Source: Pseudomonadota bacterium | Lineage (GTDB): Bacteria; Desulfobacterota; JAPLJL01 | Assembly (NCBI GenBank): GCA_026388615.1 | Contig: JAPLJL010000109.1 | Coordinates: 1 to 18,406, forward strand | Reading direction: 5' to 3' | DNA length: 18,406 bases | Shown here: positions 7,591 to 13,563 of the stretch, one piece after another | How the letters are laid out: the number at the start of each line of letters is the position of its first letter | Position numbering within the stretch: position 1 is the first letter of the stretch | Translations under genes and position numbers: made by a program | The notes under the pieces: model-generated | Told to the model about the DNA's origin: nothing | The model's input: only the letters and a program-made list of their open reading frames with translations | Databases searched by the model: none

Positions 7591-8343
7591 ATGAACGAAT
7601 CTTTGCCCAGGCAGGAGGTGAAAATTGCGGGGCCCTGGGGTTTGTGGGCGACGCTGGGTTTTTCCCTGGTAGTGATGGCCGTTTATTCCCTGGCGCAGGT
7701 TCTGGTTAACTTCGGCCTCGCGGAAAAATATTACCCGGACGGCGGGAGAGCATTGGACCCGAAAAATTATCCCTGGATGGGATATTTTTTTTCGCTGGCG
7801 GAGGTCGTTTCCGTCCCGCTGGCCGCCGCGCTGATATTTTTATTTGTCCGACTCCGCCGGGGTTTCCCGGTTAAGGATTATCTCGGCCTGGTCAGACCGG
7901 CCGCCCGGGACCTGATTAAATGGCTGGTGATCACCGCGGCGGCGATCGTGGCCTCGGATATTTTTCTTTATTATTTCAGCTCCCAGGTTGCGGATTTCAT
8001 GGTGGATGTTTTCAGAACCGCGCGTTTCTGGCCCCTGCTGGCCTTTGTCCTGGTCGCGGCCGCGCCGTTTTTTGAAGAGATATTTTTCCGGGGGTTTCTT
8101 TTCCAGGGAATCAGGTATTCCCGGCTCGGCCCCGGGGGAGCGGTGGTGCTTTGCGCCCTGATCTGGGCGGTGATCCATTTTCAATATGATTTATACGGGA
8201 TGATTACTATTTTTGCTTTCGGGATCATGCTGGGCTGGGCCCGGTTCCGGAGCGGATCGGTTTATCTGCCGATCCTGATGCACGCTTTCATCAACCTGGT
8301 GGCGTTAATCGAAACCGCGCTGTTTGTTAAGATGGAGGGGTGA
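7591..8343 (+). CDS. CPBP family intramembrane metalloprotease
   Basis: A 250-residue integral membrane protein of the CPBP (CAAX-protease and bacteriocin-processing, Abi) family. The catalytic motifs are present: E162-E163-x3-R167 in FFEEIFFRG, H196 in AVIHFQYD, and H231-x3-N235 near the C-terminus. Hydrophobic segments lie at about 17-38, 66-88, 109-128, 147-160, 183-198, 203-217 and 226-245. The active site would lie within the membrane. Members cleave prenylated or small peptides, or act in signalling; the substrate here is unknown. The start at 7591 has no Shine-Dalgarno sequence and is preceded directly by a 7-base ladder. A purine-rich AGGAGGTG within codons 8-10 is not followed by an in-frame start. 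It is followed after about 140 bases by ilvD, with repeats between, so co-transcription is doubtful. Confidence 0.9.
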   Translation: MNESLPRQEVKIAGPWGLWATLGFSLVVMAVYSLAQVLVNFGLAEKYYPDGGRALDPKNYPWMGYFFSLAEVVSVPLAAALIFLFVRLRRGFPVKDYLGLVRPAARDLIKWLVITAAAIVASDIFLYYFSSQVADFMVDVFRTARFWPLLAFVLVAAAPFFEEIFFRGFLFQGIRYSRLGPGGAVVLCALIWAVIHFQYDLYGMITIFAFGIMLGWARFRSGSVYLPILMHAFINLVALIETALFVKMEG

Positions 8344-8366
8344 AAGGGCAAAGGTTCTTAGGAAAA

Positions 8367-8401
8367 CCCAACACCTATGACCCAACACCTATGACCTAAT
8401 C
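8367..8401 (+). repeat. 7-base ladder upstream of ilvD
   Basis: Five heptads alternate CCCAACA and CCTATGA, ending with CCTAATC. They are of the same type and orientation as the ladders before the selenoprotein, SDR and MFS genes. A hairpin repeat lies between this ladder and the ilvD ribosome site. Confidence 0.75.
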
Positions 8402-8407
8402 AGAGCC

Positions 8408-8470
8408 CCAGACTTCGCCCGGTTAAGCACGGCAGGATTACCTGCCTTTAAAAGGGCTACGTCGGGCTCG
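8408..8470. repeat. Nested hairpin repeat, family E copy 1
   Basis: Starts CCAGACTTCGCCCGG and ends near GTCGGGCTCG. An inner perfect stem GGCAGG/CCTGCC (8431-8436 and 8441-8446) sits inside an outer GCCCG/CGGGC pairing. A second copy lies at 16656-16722. Copy 1 ends just before the ilvD ribosome-binding site. Confidence 0.7.
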
Positions 8471-8487
8471 CAGAGCTCGGAGGCGGA

Positions 8488-10131
8488 ATGAAAAAACCCA
8501 AGAGTGGACCGATCTTTGATTCCAGTGATTTCCCCATCAGCGCGATCCGGCTTTCCATTTTGAAGGGAACGGGGGTGGACGTGGAAGAACTGGCGGAAAA
8601 GCCGATTATCGCGGTGGCGAATTCCCACACCGAGTTTAACCCCGGGCACATGCACCTCCGGCAGCTGGCCGAAAGGGTCAAGGAGGGGATTCAGGCCGCC
8701 GGGGGCATTCCCTTCGAATTCAACGTGCCCGCCCCCTGCGACGGCCTCACCGAGGGAAACGAGGGGATGCGATTTATCCTGCCCCAGCGGGAACTGATCG
8801 CCGATATGATCGAGATCCATGCCCGGAGCATGCTTTTCGACGGAATTGTGATGATCGCCTCCTGCGACAAGATCATCCCGGGAATGATCATGGCCGCGGC
8901 CCGCCTGGACCTGGCCACGATTTTCCTGACCGGCGGCCCCGGTTCCTTCCAGATCCGGTTCAGCCCCCGGATGAAGGGAAGCATCTCCCATCGGGATTAC
9001 GAGGATATCCGGGACAAGATGGCAGTGGCTACCTGCGCCACCTGCGGATCCTGCGAGGTGATGGGAACCGCCAACACCTTCCAATGCCTGGTCGAGGCCC
9101 TGGGGCTCTCGCTCCCGGGTTCCGCCAATGTGCCCGCCTTTCACTCCGAGAAGCTTCTCTGGGCCCGGCGGACGGGCAAGCGGATCGTGGAGATGGTGGA
9201 AGAGGGGCTCACGGCCCGGAAGATCCTTTCCTGGAAGGCGATCGATAATGCCCTCTCGGTGGACCTGGCGATCGGGGGCTCCACCAATTCCACCCTGCAC
9301 CTGCCGGCCATCGCCCACGAACTCGGGGTGGATCTGCCCCTGTCAAAAATCAACGAGCTGAACCGGGAGATTCCCACCCTTTGCGGGATCTCGCCCAGCG
9401 GTCCCCACGGGATCCAGGACCTCTACCAGGCCGGCGGCGTCCTCGCGGTGATGAAGGTGCTGGCCGACGATCTCTTCCTGGATGCCCGGACCGTGACGGG
9501 GGAAAAGCTGGGCGACGTTTTAACCCGGGCCAGCGTGCTGGACGAGAACGTGATCCGCCCCCGGAACAAGCCCTTTTACCCGGAGGGGGGCACGGTGGTG
9601 CTGTTCGGGAACCTGGCCCCGGAAGGGGCGGTGGTCAAGCAGTCGGCGGTCGATCCGGAGATGCATCGGTTTGTCGGCCGGGCGCGGGTATTCGAGGACG
9701 AGTCGGAATGCCTGGCGGCGATCCGCGAGGGGAATATCAACGACGGGGAGGTGCTGGTGATCCGTAACCTGGGCCCGAAGGGCGGGCCGGGAATGCCGGA
9801 GACCCTGGCGGTGACGATGGGACTGGATCTCGCCGGGTTCAAGCGGGTGGCGCTGGTGACCGACGGGAGGTTCTCGGGGGCCACCTCCGGCCCCTGCATC
9901 GGGCATGTCTCGCCCGAGGCCTATGTCGGCGGGCCGATCGCCGCGGTCCGGGAGAACGACAAGATCGCGATCGATATCCCCGGCCGGACGCTGGAACTCA
10001 GAATCCCGGACGAGGAAATCCAGAGCCGGTTAAAGGACTGGACCCCGAAGCCGAGAAAGGTGCCGGCCGGGTACATGCAGAGATATATACGGATGGTCAG
10101 CTCCGCCGCCAAAGGAGCCATCTTAGAGTAA
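8488..10131 (+). CDS. ilvD: Dihydroxy-acid dehydratase (IlvD/Edd family)
   Basis: A 547-residue iron-sulfur dehydratase. It would convert 2,3-dihydroxy-isovalerate and its homologue to the 2-oxo acids for valine, isoleucine and leucine synthesis. Motifs: P52-G-H in NPGHMHL (as in the E. coli-type enzyme), C126-D-K in ASCDKIIPGM, C183-x2-C186-x2-C189 in the TCGSC region, GGSTNSTLHL near residue 268, and TDGRFSGATSG...GHVSPEA near the C-terminus, which holds the catalytic Ser. Position 84 is Cys where many relatives have Asp or Ser in a xDGI/L motif; this may be subfamily variation. The length is normal for the short bacterial/archaeal form. GGAGG lies 5 bases before the ATG. No other branched-chain gene is near, so a related sugar-acid dehydratase role cannot be excluded, though the motifs favour IlvD. 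Confidence 0.88.
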   Translation: MKKPKSGPIFDSSDFPISAIRLSILKGTGVDVEELAEKPIIAVANSHTEFNPGHMHLRQLAERVKEGIQAAGGIPFEFNVPAPCDGLTEGNEGMRFILPQRELIADMIEIHARSMLFDGIVMIASCDKIIPGMIMAAARLDLATIFLTGGPGSFQIRFSPRMKGSISHRDYEDIRDKMAVATCATCGSCEVMGTANTFQCLVEALGLSLPGSANVPAFHSEKLLWARRTGKRIVEMVEEGLTARKILSWKAIDNALSVDLAIGGSTNSTLHLPAIAHELGVDLPLSKINELNREIPTLCGISPSGPHGIQDLYQAGGVLAVMKVLADDLFLDARTVTGEKLGDVLTRASVLDENVIRPRNKPFYPEGGTVVLFGNLAPEGAVVKQSAVDPEMHRFVGRARVFEDESECLAAIREGNINDGEVLVIRNLGPKGGPGMPETLAVTMGLDLAGFKRVALVTDGRFSGATSGPCIGHVSPEAYVGGPIAAVRENDKIAIDIPGRTLELRIPDEEIQSRLKDWTPKPRKVPAGYMQRYIRMVSSAAKGAILE

Positions 10132-10150
10132 GGCAGGGGGCAGTAAGCGG

Positions 10151-10180
10151 GTAGCCGCAGGCTTTAGCCTGCGCTCCCAG
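10151..10180. repeat. Hairpin repeat, family D copy 1
   Basis: GTAGCC, then stem GCAGGCT (10157-10163), TT, stem AGCCTGC (10166-10172), then GCGCTCCCA-type flank. It lies downstream of ilvD and is followed by GTAGGCA/GTAAGCA heptads. Copy 2 (16604-16632) has a swapped base pair in the stem. There is no T-tract, so any terminator role is unproven. Confidence 0.75.
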
Positions 10181-10289
10181 TAGGCAGTAAGCAGTAAAAC
10201 CCGGAGATCGAAGATTGGAGATAGGGAAACCCCAATAACCCTAGAAACGCGATAAATACTCTAACGTGTGTATAACGCCTTACGCCTCA
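10180..10289 (+). repeat. Partial composite 7-base-ladder block
   Basis: Starts with GTAGGCA/GTAAGCA heptads and continues with GGAGATC/GAAGATT/GGAGATA-type units, then CCCCAATAACCC. It ends with an AACG phrase (10263-10284) shared with the leaders of yyaL and the selenoprotein gene. It lies between two convergent genes (ilvD and dctP) and stops a few bases before the dctP stop codon, so it does not lead a gene here. Confidence 0.65.
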
Positions 10290-10295
10290 CGTTTT

Positions 10296-11546
10296 TCAAT
10301 AGATCTCCTGCAGGGCTTTTTCGCTGAATTCCTTCTTGAGCTGGAGGATTTGGTCCAGGAATTCCCGGGGATAGCGCTTCCCGACCAGGTTATCCTGGAG
10401 CATCCGGGAGAGCTCCTGGAAGCTTTTCATGTCGGCGTCGCTGAGCCGGACCGGTTTCATCCCCCTCCGGACGAAACCCTGCTGGGTCTGCTCTTCGAAG
10501 GCGCGGAGGAGGCTGCCCCAGTTTTTCTCGGCCATGCGGGTGGTGTTCAGAACCAGAGGGGCCAGGTCCTCGGGGGATTTCAATTCCTGCCCCTGGAGCC
10601 AGGTGAAAACTTCTTGTCCCATCTGCCAGATCGACCTGTCCGTGACCCCCTGGTGGCGGAGGTAGTCGTTCGGGCTGGTGGACCTTTTAAAATGCTCGAA
10701 ATCGGCCTTCAGGCGCTGGAATTCCTCGGGGTCTTTCCGGAGGCCGGACTCGATGCGGTCGAAGGTTTTCCGGGAGAAAATCGCCGCGCAGGGAGTGTAG
10801 TAAAAGGGCTGCTCCACGAAATATCTGAAGAAGGAGTAAGCCTGGACCCCGAGTACCCCCGAGGCGGGGGCGAGGGTGCCGTCGAACTTCTCCGCCTTGA
10901 TGTCAGCGGTGATCTCGGCCAGGTTGAGGGGGATCGGATCGATGCCGATCGCCTTCAGGGTGAGGAGCTCGAAGCTGCCCCAGAAGCTTCCGGTTCTCTG
11001 CCGGCGGATTTTTTCGAGGGAGGAAGGGTCCAGCCGGGAGTAAAAGAAGTAAAACCCCGCGTCCACGAAAGCTCCCCGGGCGAAACCCTTGCTCTCCAGG
11101 ATCCGGTCGATTTCGGGCCGGAGGTGATTGAGCACATATTCCACCTCATCGAAGGAAGAGAAGAGAAAGGGAAGGGAGAGGACGGAGAGCTCGGGGGCGA
11201 CCTCGAAGAGCCCGGCGGCATTGCACCCGCAGCCTTCCAGCCGGTCCTGCCGGATTTTTTCCAGGACCTCGATGTCATTTCCCATTAATCCGGAGGTGAT
11301 GGGGATGATCTTGATCCTGCCCCCGGTGTAATCCCGGATGATCGGGGCGATTAAACCGACGGCAATGGTCCAAGGGGTTCCCGCCGGGGCCAGTGTTCCC
11401 ATCGGGATTTCGTAGACCTTTTGCGGTTTCTCGGCGGCGAAGACCCCGGGTCCGGGAATAAGGAGGAGAAAGAGAGAAACGACCAGGAGGAAAATGAGCC
11501 GGGAAAAACCTAAAGGTTTATGAACGGATATAAATTTCCTCTTCAT
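10296..11546 (-). CDS. dctP: TRAP transporter solute-binding protein, DctP family
   Basis: A 416-residue periplasmic solute-binding protein for a tripartite ATP-independent (TRAP) transporter. Residues 1-37 are a Sec signal (basic start, long hydrophobic core, VFA cleavage site). The mature part opens with a strand and GTLAPAGTPW, contains an Arg-rich RRQRTGS region, and the family stretch PIPLNLAEITADIKAEKFDG (Pro...Glu...Asp-Gly). It is longer than typical DctP proteins (about 330 residues), with extra C-terminal helices. No DctQ or DctM membrane partner is in the window, so it is an orphan here; ligand unknown (organic acids are typical). I use Met at 11546, not the longer open frame to 11624, because GGAAG lies 5 bases upstream and the signal peptide begins there. 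The MITE-like element ends at that ribosome site. Confidence 0.88.
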   Translation of the reverse strand: MKRKFISVHKPLGFSRLIFLLVVSLFLLLIPGPGVFAAEKPQKVYEIPMGTLAPAGTPWTIAVGLIAPIIRDYTGGRIKIIPITSGLMGNDIEVLEKIRQDRLEGCGCNAAGLFEVAPELSVLSLPFLFSSFDEVEYVLNHLRPEIDRILESKGFARGAFVDAGFYFFYSRLDPSSLEKIRRQRTGSFWGSFELLTLKAIGIDPIPLNLAEITADIKAEKFDGTLAPASGVLGVQAYSFFRYFVEQPFYYTPCAAIFSRKTFDRIESGLRKDPEEFQRLKADFEHFKRSTSPNDYLRHQGVTDRSIWQMGQEVFTWLQGQELKSPEDLAPLVLNTTRMAEKNWGSLLRAFEEQTQQGFVRRGMKPVRLSDADMKSFQELSRMLQDNLVGKRYPREFLDQILQLKKEFSEKALQEIY

Positions 11547-11553
11547 ATTCTTC

Positions 11554-11694
11554 CTAGTGTGGTGTCTCAGTAAAAACCTTACAATAATTTTTTCGTAGGG
11601 GAGCCCCTCCGCGGGCTCCCTCATTCGGGCGGCCGTGGAAGTCCGCCCCTACATAATCAAAACCGAGGATCTTAACCACTGTAAAGCCGTTTCT
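11554..11694. mobile_element. MITE-like element, copy 2 (right end missing)
   Basis: Nearly identical to copy 1 from its left end (CTAGTGTGGTGTCTCAG) through the GC-rich core to the AACCACTGTAAAGCCGTTTC segment, which is present once. The right terminal repeat is absent: after GCCGTTTCT the sequence turns to unrelated AT-rich bases, so the copy is truncated by about 17-20 bases. Its left end directly abuts the ribosome-binding site of the dctP-like gene. Confidence 0.8.
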
Positions 11695-11823
11695 TTTCCC
11701 CTTATATTATATCTGGGTTGGATAATCTTCAACCAAAAGGTTTTTCGGGTTATTCTTTAGAGAAACAGCCTGAGGCTAAACTCGGACCCGCGAGGGAAAA
11801 GAACCGGGGAGAGAGGAAAAGGT
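11695..11823. other. AT-rich gap before the HIT gene
   Basis: A short divergent intergenic stretch between the truncated element and the HIT gene. It contains TATATTATAT (about 11703-11712) and GATAAT (11721-11726), either of which might be part of a promoter, but no convincing -35 box is seen at the right spacing. Confidence 0.3.
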
Positions 11824-12264
11824 ATGGCCAGGAACCAGGGAAAGAAATGCGTTTTCTGCGACATCGCCGCGGGGAAAGCCGGGGCCCACCGGGTTCACGA
11901 AGGCAAACATTCCCTCGCGATCCTCGACATTTTCCCCTTCGCCCGGGGGCACTGCCTGGTGATCTCCAAGCGGCACGTGGTCTGGTGGCACGATCTTTCG
12001 GAGCAGGAAACGGAGGATCTTTTTCGGACGGCCCGGGCGGTTGCCCGCAAAATTAATAAGACCCTGAAGCCGGATTTTGTCTGCATGTATGCCCGGGGCC
12101 GGAGGATCCCGCATGTGCATATCTTCCTGGTCCCGACTTATGGCGGGGACGTCCTGGACCGTTTCTTCAACGCCCTGGAGAAAATCCAGGAAGCCCCGGG
12201 AGATCTGGTTCGGATGCGGGACCCGGAGGAGCTGGCCAAGACGGCCAAGCTGCTCAAAAAGTAG
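11824..12264 (+). CDS. HIT-family protein with altered histidine triad
   Basis: A 146-residue histidine-triad (HIT) protein, the family of nucleotide hydrolases and transferases including Hint and Fhit. N-terminal C9-x2-C12 (CVFCDI) with H51 in the ISKRH stretch matches Hint-type members that bind zinc. The hydrophobic strand LAILDIFPFARGHCLVISK is typical. The triad, normally H-x-H-x-H-x-x, reads H97-V-H99-I-F101-L-V-P here, so the third His is Phe. The nucleophile His (H99) remains. I checked the codons (CAT GTG CAT ATC TTC). Activity may be altered or lost. A good purine-rich ribosome site (GAGAGGAAAAGG) precedes the ATG. The gene is alone on its transcript; an array of perfect heptads starts four bases after its stop codon. 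Confidence 0.9.
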   Translation: MARNQGKKCVFCDIAAGKAGAHRVHEGKHSLAILDIFPFARGHCLVISKRHVVWWHDLSEQETEDLFRTARAVARKINKTLKPDFVCMYARGRRIPHVHIFLVPTYGGDVLDRFFNALEKIQEAPGDLVRMRDPEELAKTAKLLKK

Positions 12265-12267
12265 GCA

Positions 12268-12455
12268 GCGATGAGCAATGAGCGATGAGCGATGAGCAAT
12301 GAGCGATGAGCGATGAGCAATGAGCAATGAGCAATGAGTCAAACCCGACAAACCAATAAGTGTTTTAAACGATCTTAACGTGTTCATAACGCCTTACGAT
12401 TTTTAGCTCTTTACCCATGACCCATGACCCATGACCTACGACCTATCACCTGATC
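12268..12455 (+). repeat. Composite 7-base-ladder leader upstream of the selenoprotein gene
   Basis: It opens with ten perfect heptads (12268-12337), mixing GCGATGA and GCAATGA. The middle holds AAACCCGACAAACC and an AACG phrase (12377-12403). It ends with CCCATGA (three times), CCTACGA and CCTATCA (12414-12448). The same phrase order, in the same orientation relative to the gene, is found before yyaL. A strong ribosome site AAAGGAGT follows. It is not a CRISPR array: units are 7 bases with no spacers. Confidence 0.8.
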
Positions 12456-12474
12456 ATTCGGAAAGGAGTTTGAG

Positions 12475-12939
12475 ATGAACGACATCACGGCGGGGATGAA
12501 AGCCCCGGATTTCATCCTGAAGGATTTTCAGGGCCGGGAAGTGAAGCTTTCCGATTATCTCGGGAAGAAAAACGTAGTCTTGGTTCTGTTGCGCGGCTTC
12601 GGCTGACCTTTTGCCCGGCGGCACCTGGAGGTGCTCAAGTCCGACTATGAGAAATTCCAATCCCGGGAGGCGGAGATCCTGGTGGTGGGCCAGCACACCC
12701 CGGAGGAATTCGCCCGGATGTGGCGGAAAAAAGGCCTGACCTATATCGGCCTGCCCGACGACAACGGCCGGGTGGCGGGCTTATACCAGCAGCAGGTCCA
12801 CCTGATCAAGCTCGGCCGAATGCCCGCGCTTTTCGTGATCGGCAAGGACGGCTCGGTCAAATACTCCTACTACAGCAAGAGCATGGGGGACATCCCCAAA
12901 AACGAGGAGTTATTCAAGATAATCGATGCAAGGTCATAG
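12475..12939 (+). CDS. Peroxiredoxin-like selenoprotein (in-frame UGA = Sec44)
   Basis: A 154-residue AhpC/TSA-type peroxiredoxin-like protein whose frame contains one UGA (12604-12606, codon 44). Upstream and downstream parts are in the same frame and join into one fold. Residues 4-30 are typical (AGMKAPDF..KDFQGREVKLSDYLGK). Residues 40-50 (RGFG-U-PFARRHL) align with the RGxWCPxCRxxL active site of Prx-like proteins, with Sec at the peroxidatic Cys. The rest has the thioredoxin-fold strands (ILVVGQH, PALFVIGKDG). The second Cys of the CPxC motif is Ala47, and the chain has no Cys at all. A hairpin follows the UGA at bacterial SECIS distance. Start: AAAGGAGT lies 5 bases before the ATG. The likely role is peroxide or thiol redox. 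A pseudogene or sequencing error is the alternative. Confidence 0.8.
12607..12639 (+). promoter_or_regulatory. Candidate bacterial SECIS hairpin
   Basis: Directly after the in-frame UGA, GGCACC (12620-12625) pairs with GGTGCT (12630-12635), including one G-U pair. It encloses a four-base loop UGGA whose G residues fit the loop G of bacterial SECIS elements. The loop begins about 20 bases after UGA, inside the range known for SelB-dependent hairpins. A weak lower pairing CUU/AAG (12608-12610 and 12637-12639) is possible. Confidence 0.5.
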
Positions 12940-12959
12940 GTGATAGGTCTTGGGTTTTA
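12932..12959 (+). repeat. 7-base ladder overlapping the selenoprotein stop
   Basis: Four heptads GGTCATA, GGTGATA, GGTCTTG, GGTTTTA. The first overlaps the last codons, so the final Ser and the TAG stop of the selenoprotein gene are made from ladder sequence. Confidence 0.6.
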
Positions 12960-13004
12960 AATGGCGATAGCTATGGGGAGATTCTTCGCTTAAAGGAGAA
13001 AATC

Positions 13005-13547
13005 ATGGCCGCCCCCGGAAAAATATTGCAGGTGGGAGACAAAGTGCCGATTTTACGCTACCAGGATGTCTCCGGAAAACCGGGAACGAATACCGGCCGG
13101 GACGACTACATCATCGTCTACTCGTTTGCCGACCGGAAGAGCAGCAAAAAGCTGATGGACGTGATGGAGGAGTCTCAGCTTGAGCTGGTCCGGGCCCATC
13201 CCCGCCTGAAACTGATCTTCTTCAATATTGCCGATCTGAGCGCCCTGCCCGGCGCGCTCCGGCACCTGATCGGGCCGGTCCTGGAGAAAATGAACGATTA
13301 CGCGATGAAAAAGATGCGTCGGGGCTATGAAAAGGCGGGGGTGAACCTTGACCCCCGGGCGGTGGAGCTGGTTTTCATCCCCGACTGGAAAGGGGAGCTT
13401 CTGCGGGCCTTCGGCCTCCCGGACGCCTGCGACTTCCGGGTCTTTGTCGCCGTCCGGGGCGAGATCGCGGGTGTCTTTGATTCCAATACCCCCCGGATGG
13501 GGGAAAAATTCTGCCGGCTATTCGACCGGCTCGCCCATCCGAAATAG
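13005..13547 (+). CDS. YtfJ-like thioredoxin-fold protein lacking an active-site Cys
   Basis: A 180-residue protein with the opening of a redoxin domain (ILQVGDKVPILRYQDVSGKPG) and a later strand pair VFIPDWKGELLRAFGL / FRVFVAVRGEIAGVFD typical of the fold. Where thioredoxins carry CxxC it has YSFADRKSSKK, like the Cys-less site of YtfJ-type proteins. Its only two Cys are near the C-terminus (DAC and KFC). It is probably not a classic disulfide reductase; a binding or chaperone-like role is inference. There is no signal peptide, unlike E. coli YtfJ, so it would be cytoplasmic. I use the ATG at 13005 because AAAGGAGA lies 5 bases upstream; the open frame further upstream is out-of-frame selenoprotein sequence. 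It lies 65 bases after the selenoprotein gene, so co-transcription is likely. It is convergent with the FAD oxidoreductase. Confidence 0.75.
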   Translation: MAAPGKILQVGDKVPILRYQDVSGKPGTNTGRDDYIIVYSFADRKSSKKLMDVMEESQLELVRAHPRLKLIFFNIADLSALPGALRHLIGPVLEKMNDYAMKKMRRGYEKAGVNLDPRAVELVFIPDWKGELLRAFGLPDACDFRVFVAVRGEIAGVFDSNTPRMGEKFCRLFDRLAHPK

Positions 13548-13563
13548 TCGAGGCGAATAAATC

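Noticed and set aside
8631..8660. Loss of the first cluster Cys in IlvD (PGH instead of PCN)
   Set aside because: The E. coli and B. subtilis type enzymes also have PGH here, so this is a normal subfamily state.
11701..11730. Promoter for the HIT gene at TATATTATAT or GATAAT
   Set aside because: No -35 sequence at 16-18 bases is convincing for either box.
12268..12337. Possible CRISPR array
   Set aside because: Units are 7 bases, contiguous and without spacers; no cas genes are present.
12604..12606. UGA as a simple nonsense mutation
   Set aside because: The gene has intact coding on both sides, a good ribosome site, the UGA exactly at the catalytic Cys position and a following hairpin; decay remains possible but is less likely.
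12720..13004. N-terminal extension of the YtfJ-like protein
   Set aside because: This part overlaps the selenoprotein gene in another frame and the translation is not protein-like; the ATG at 13005 has a strong ribosome site.
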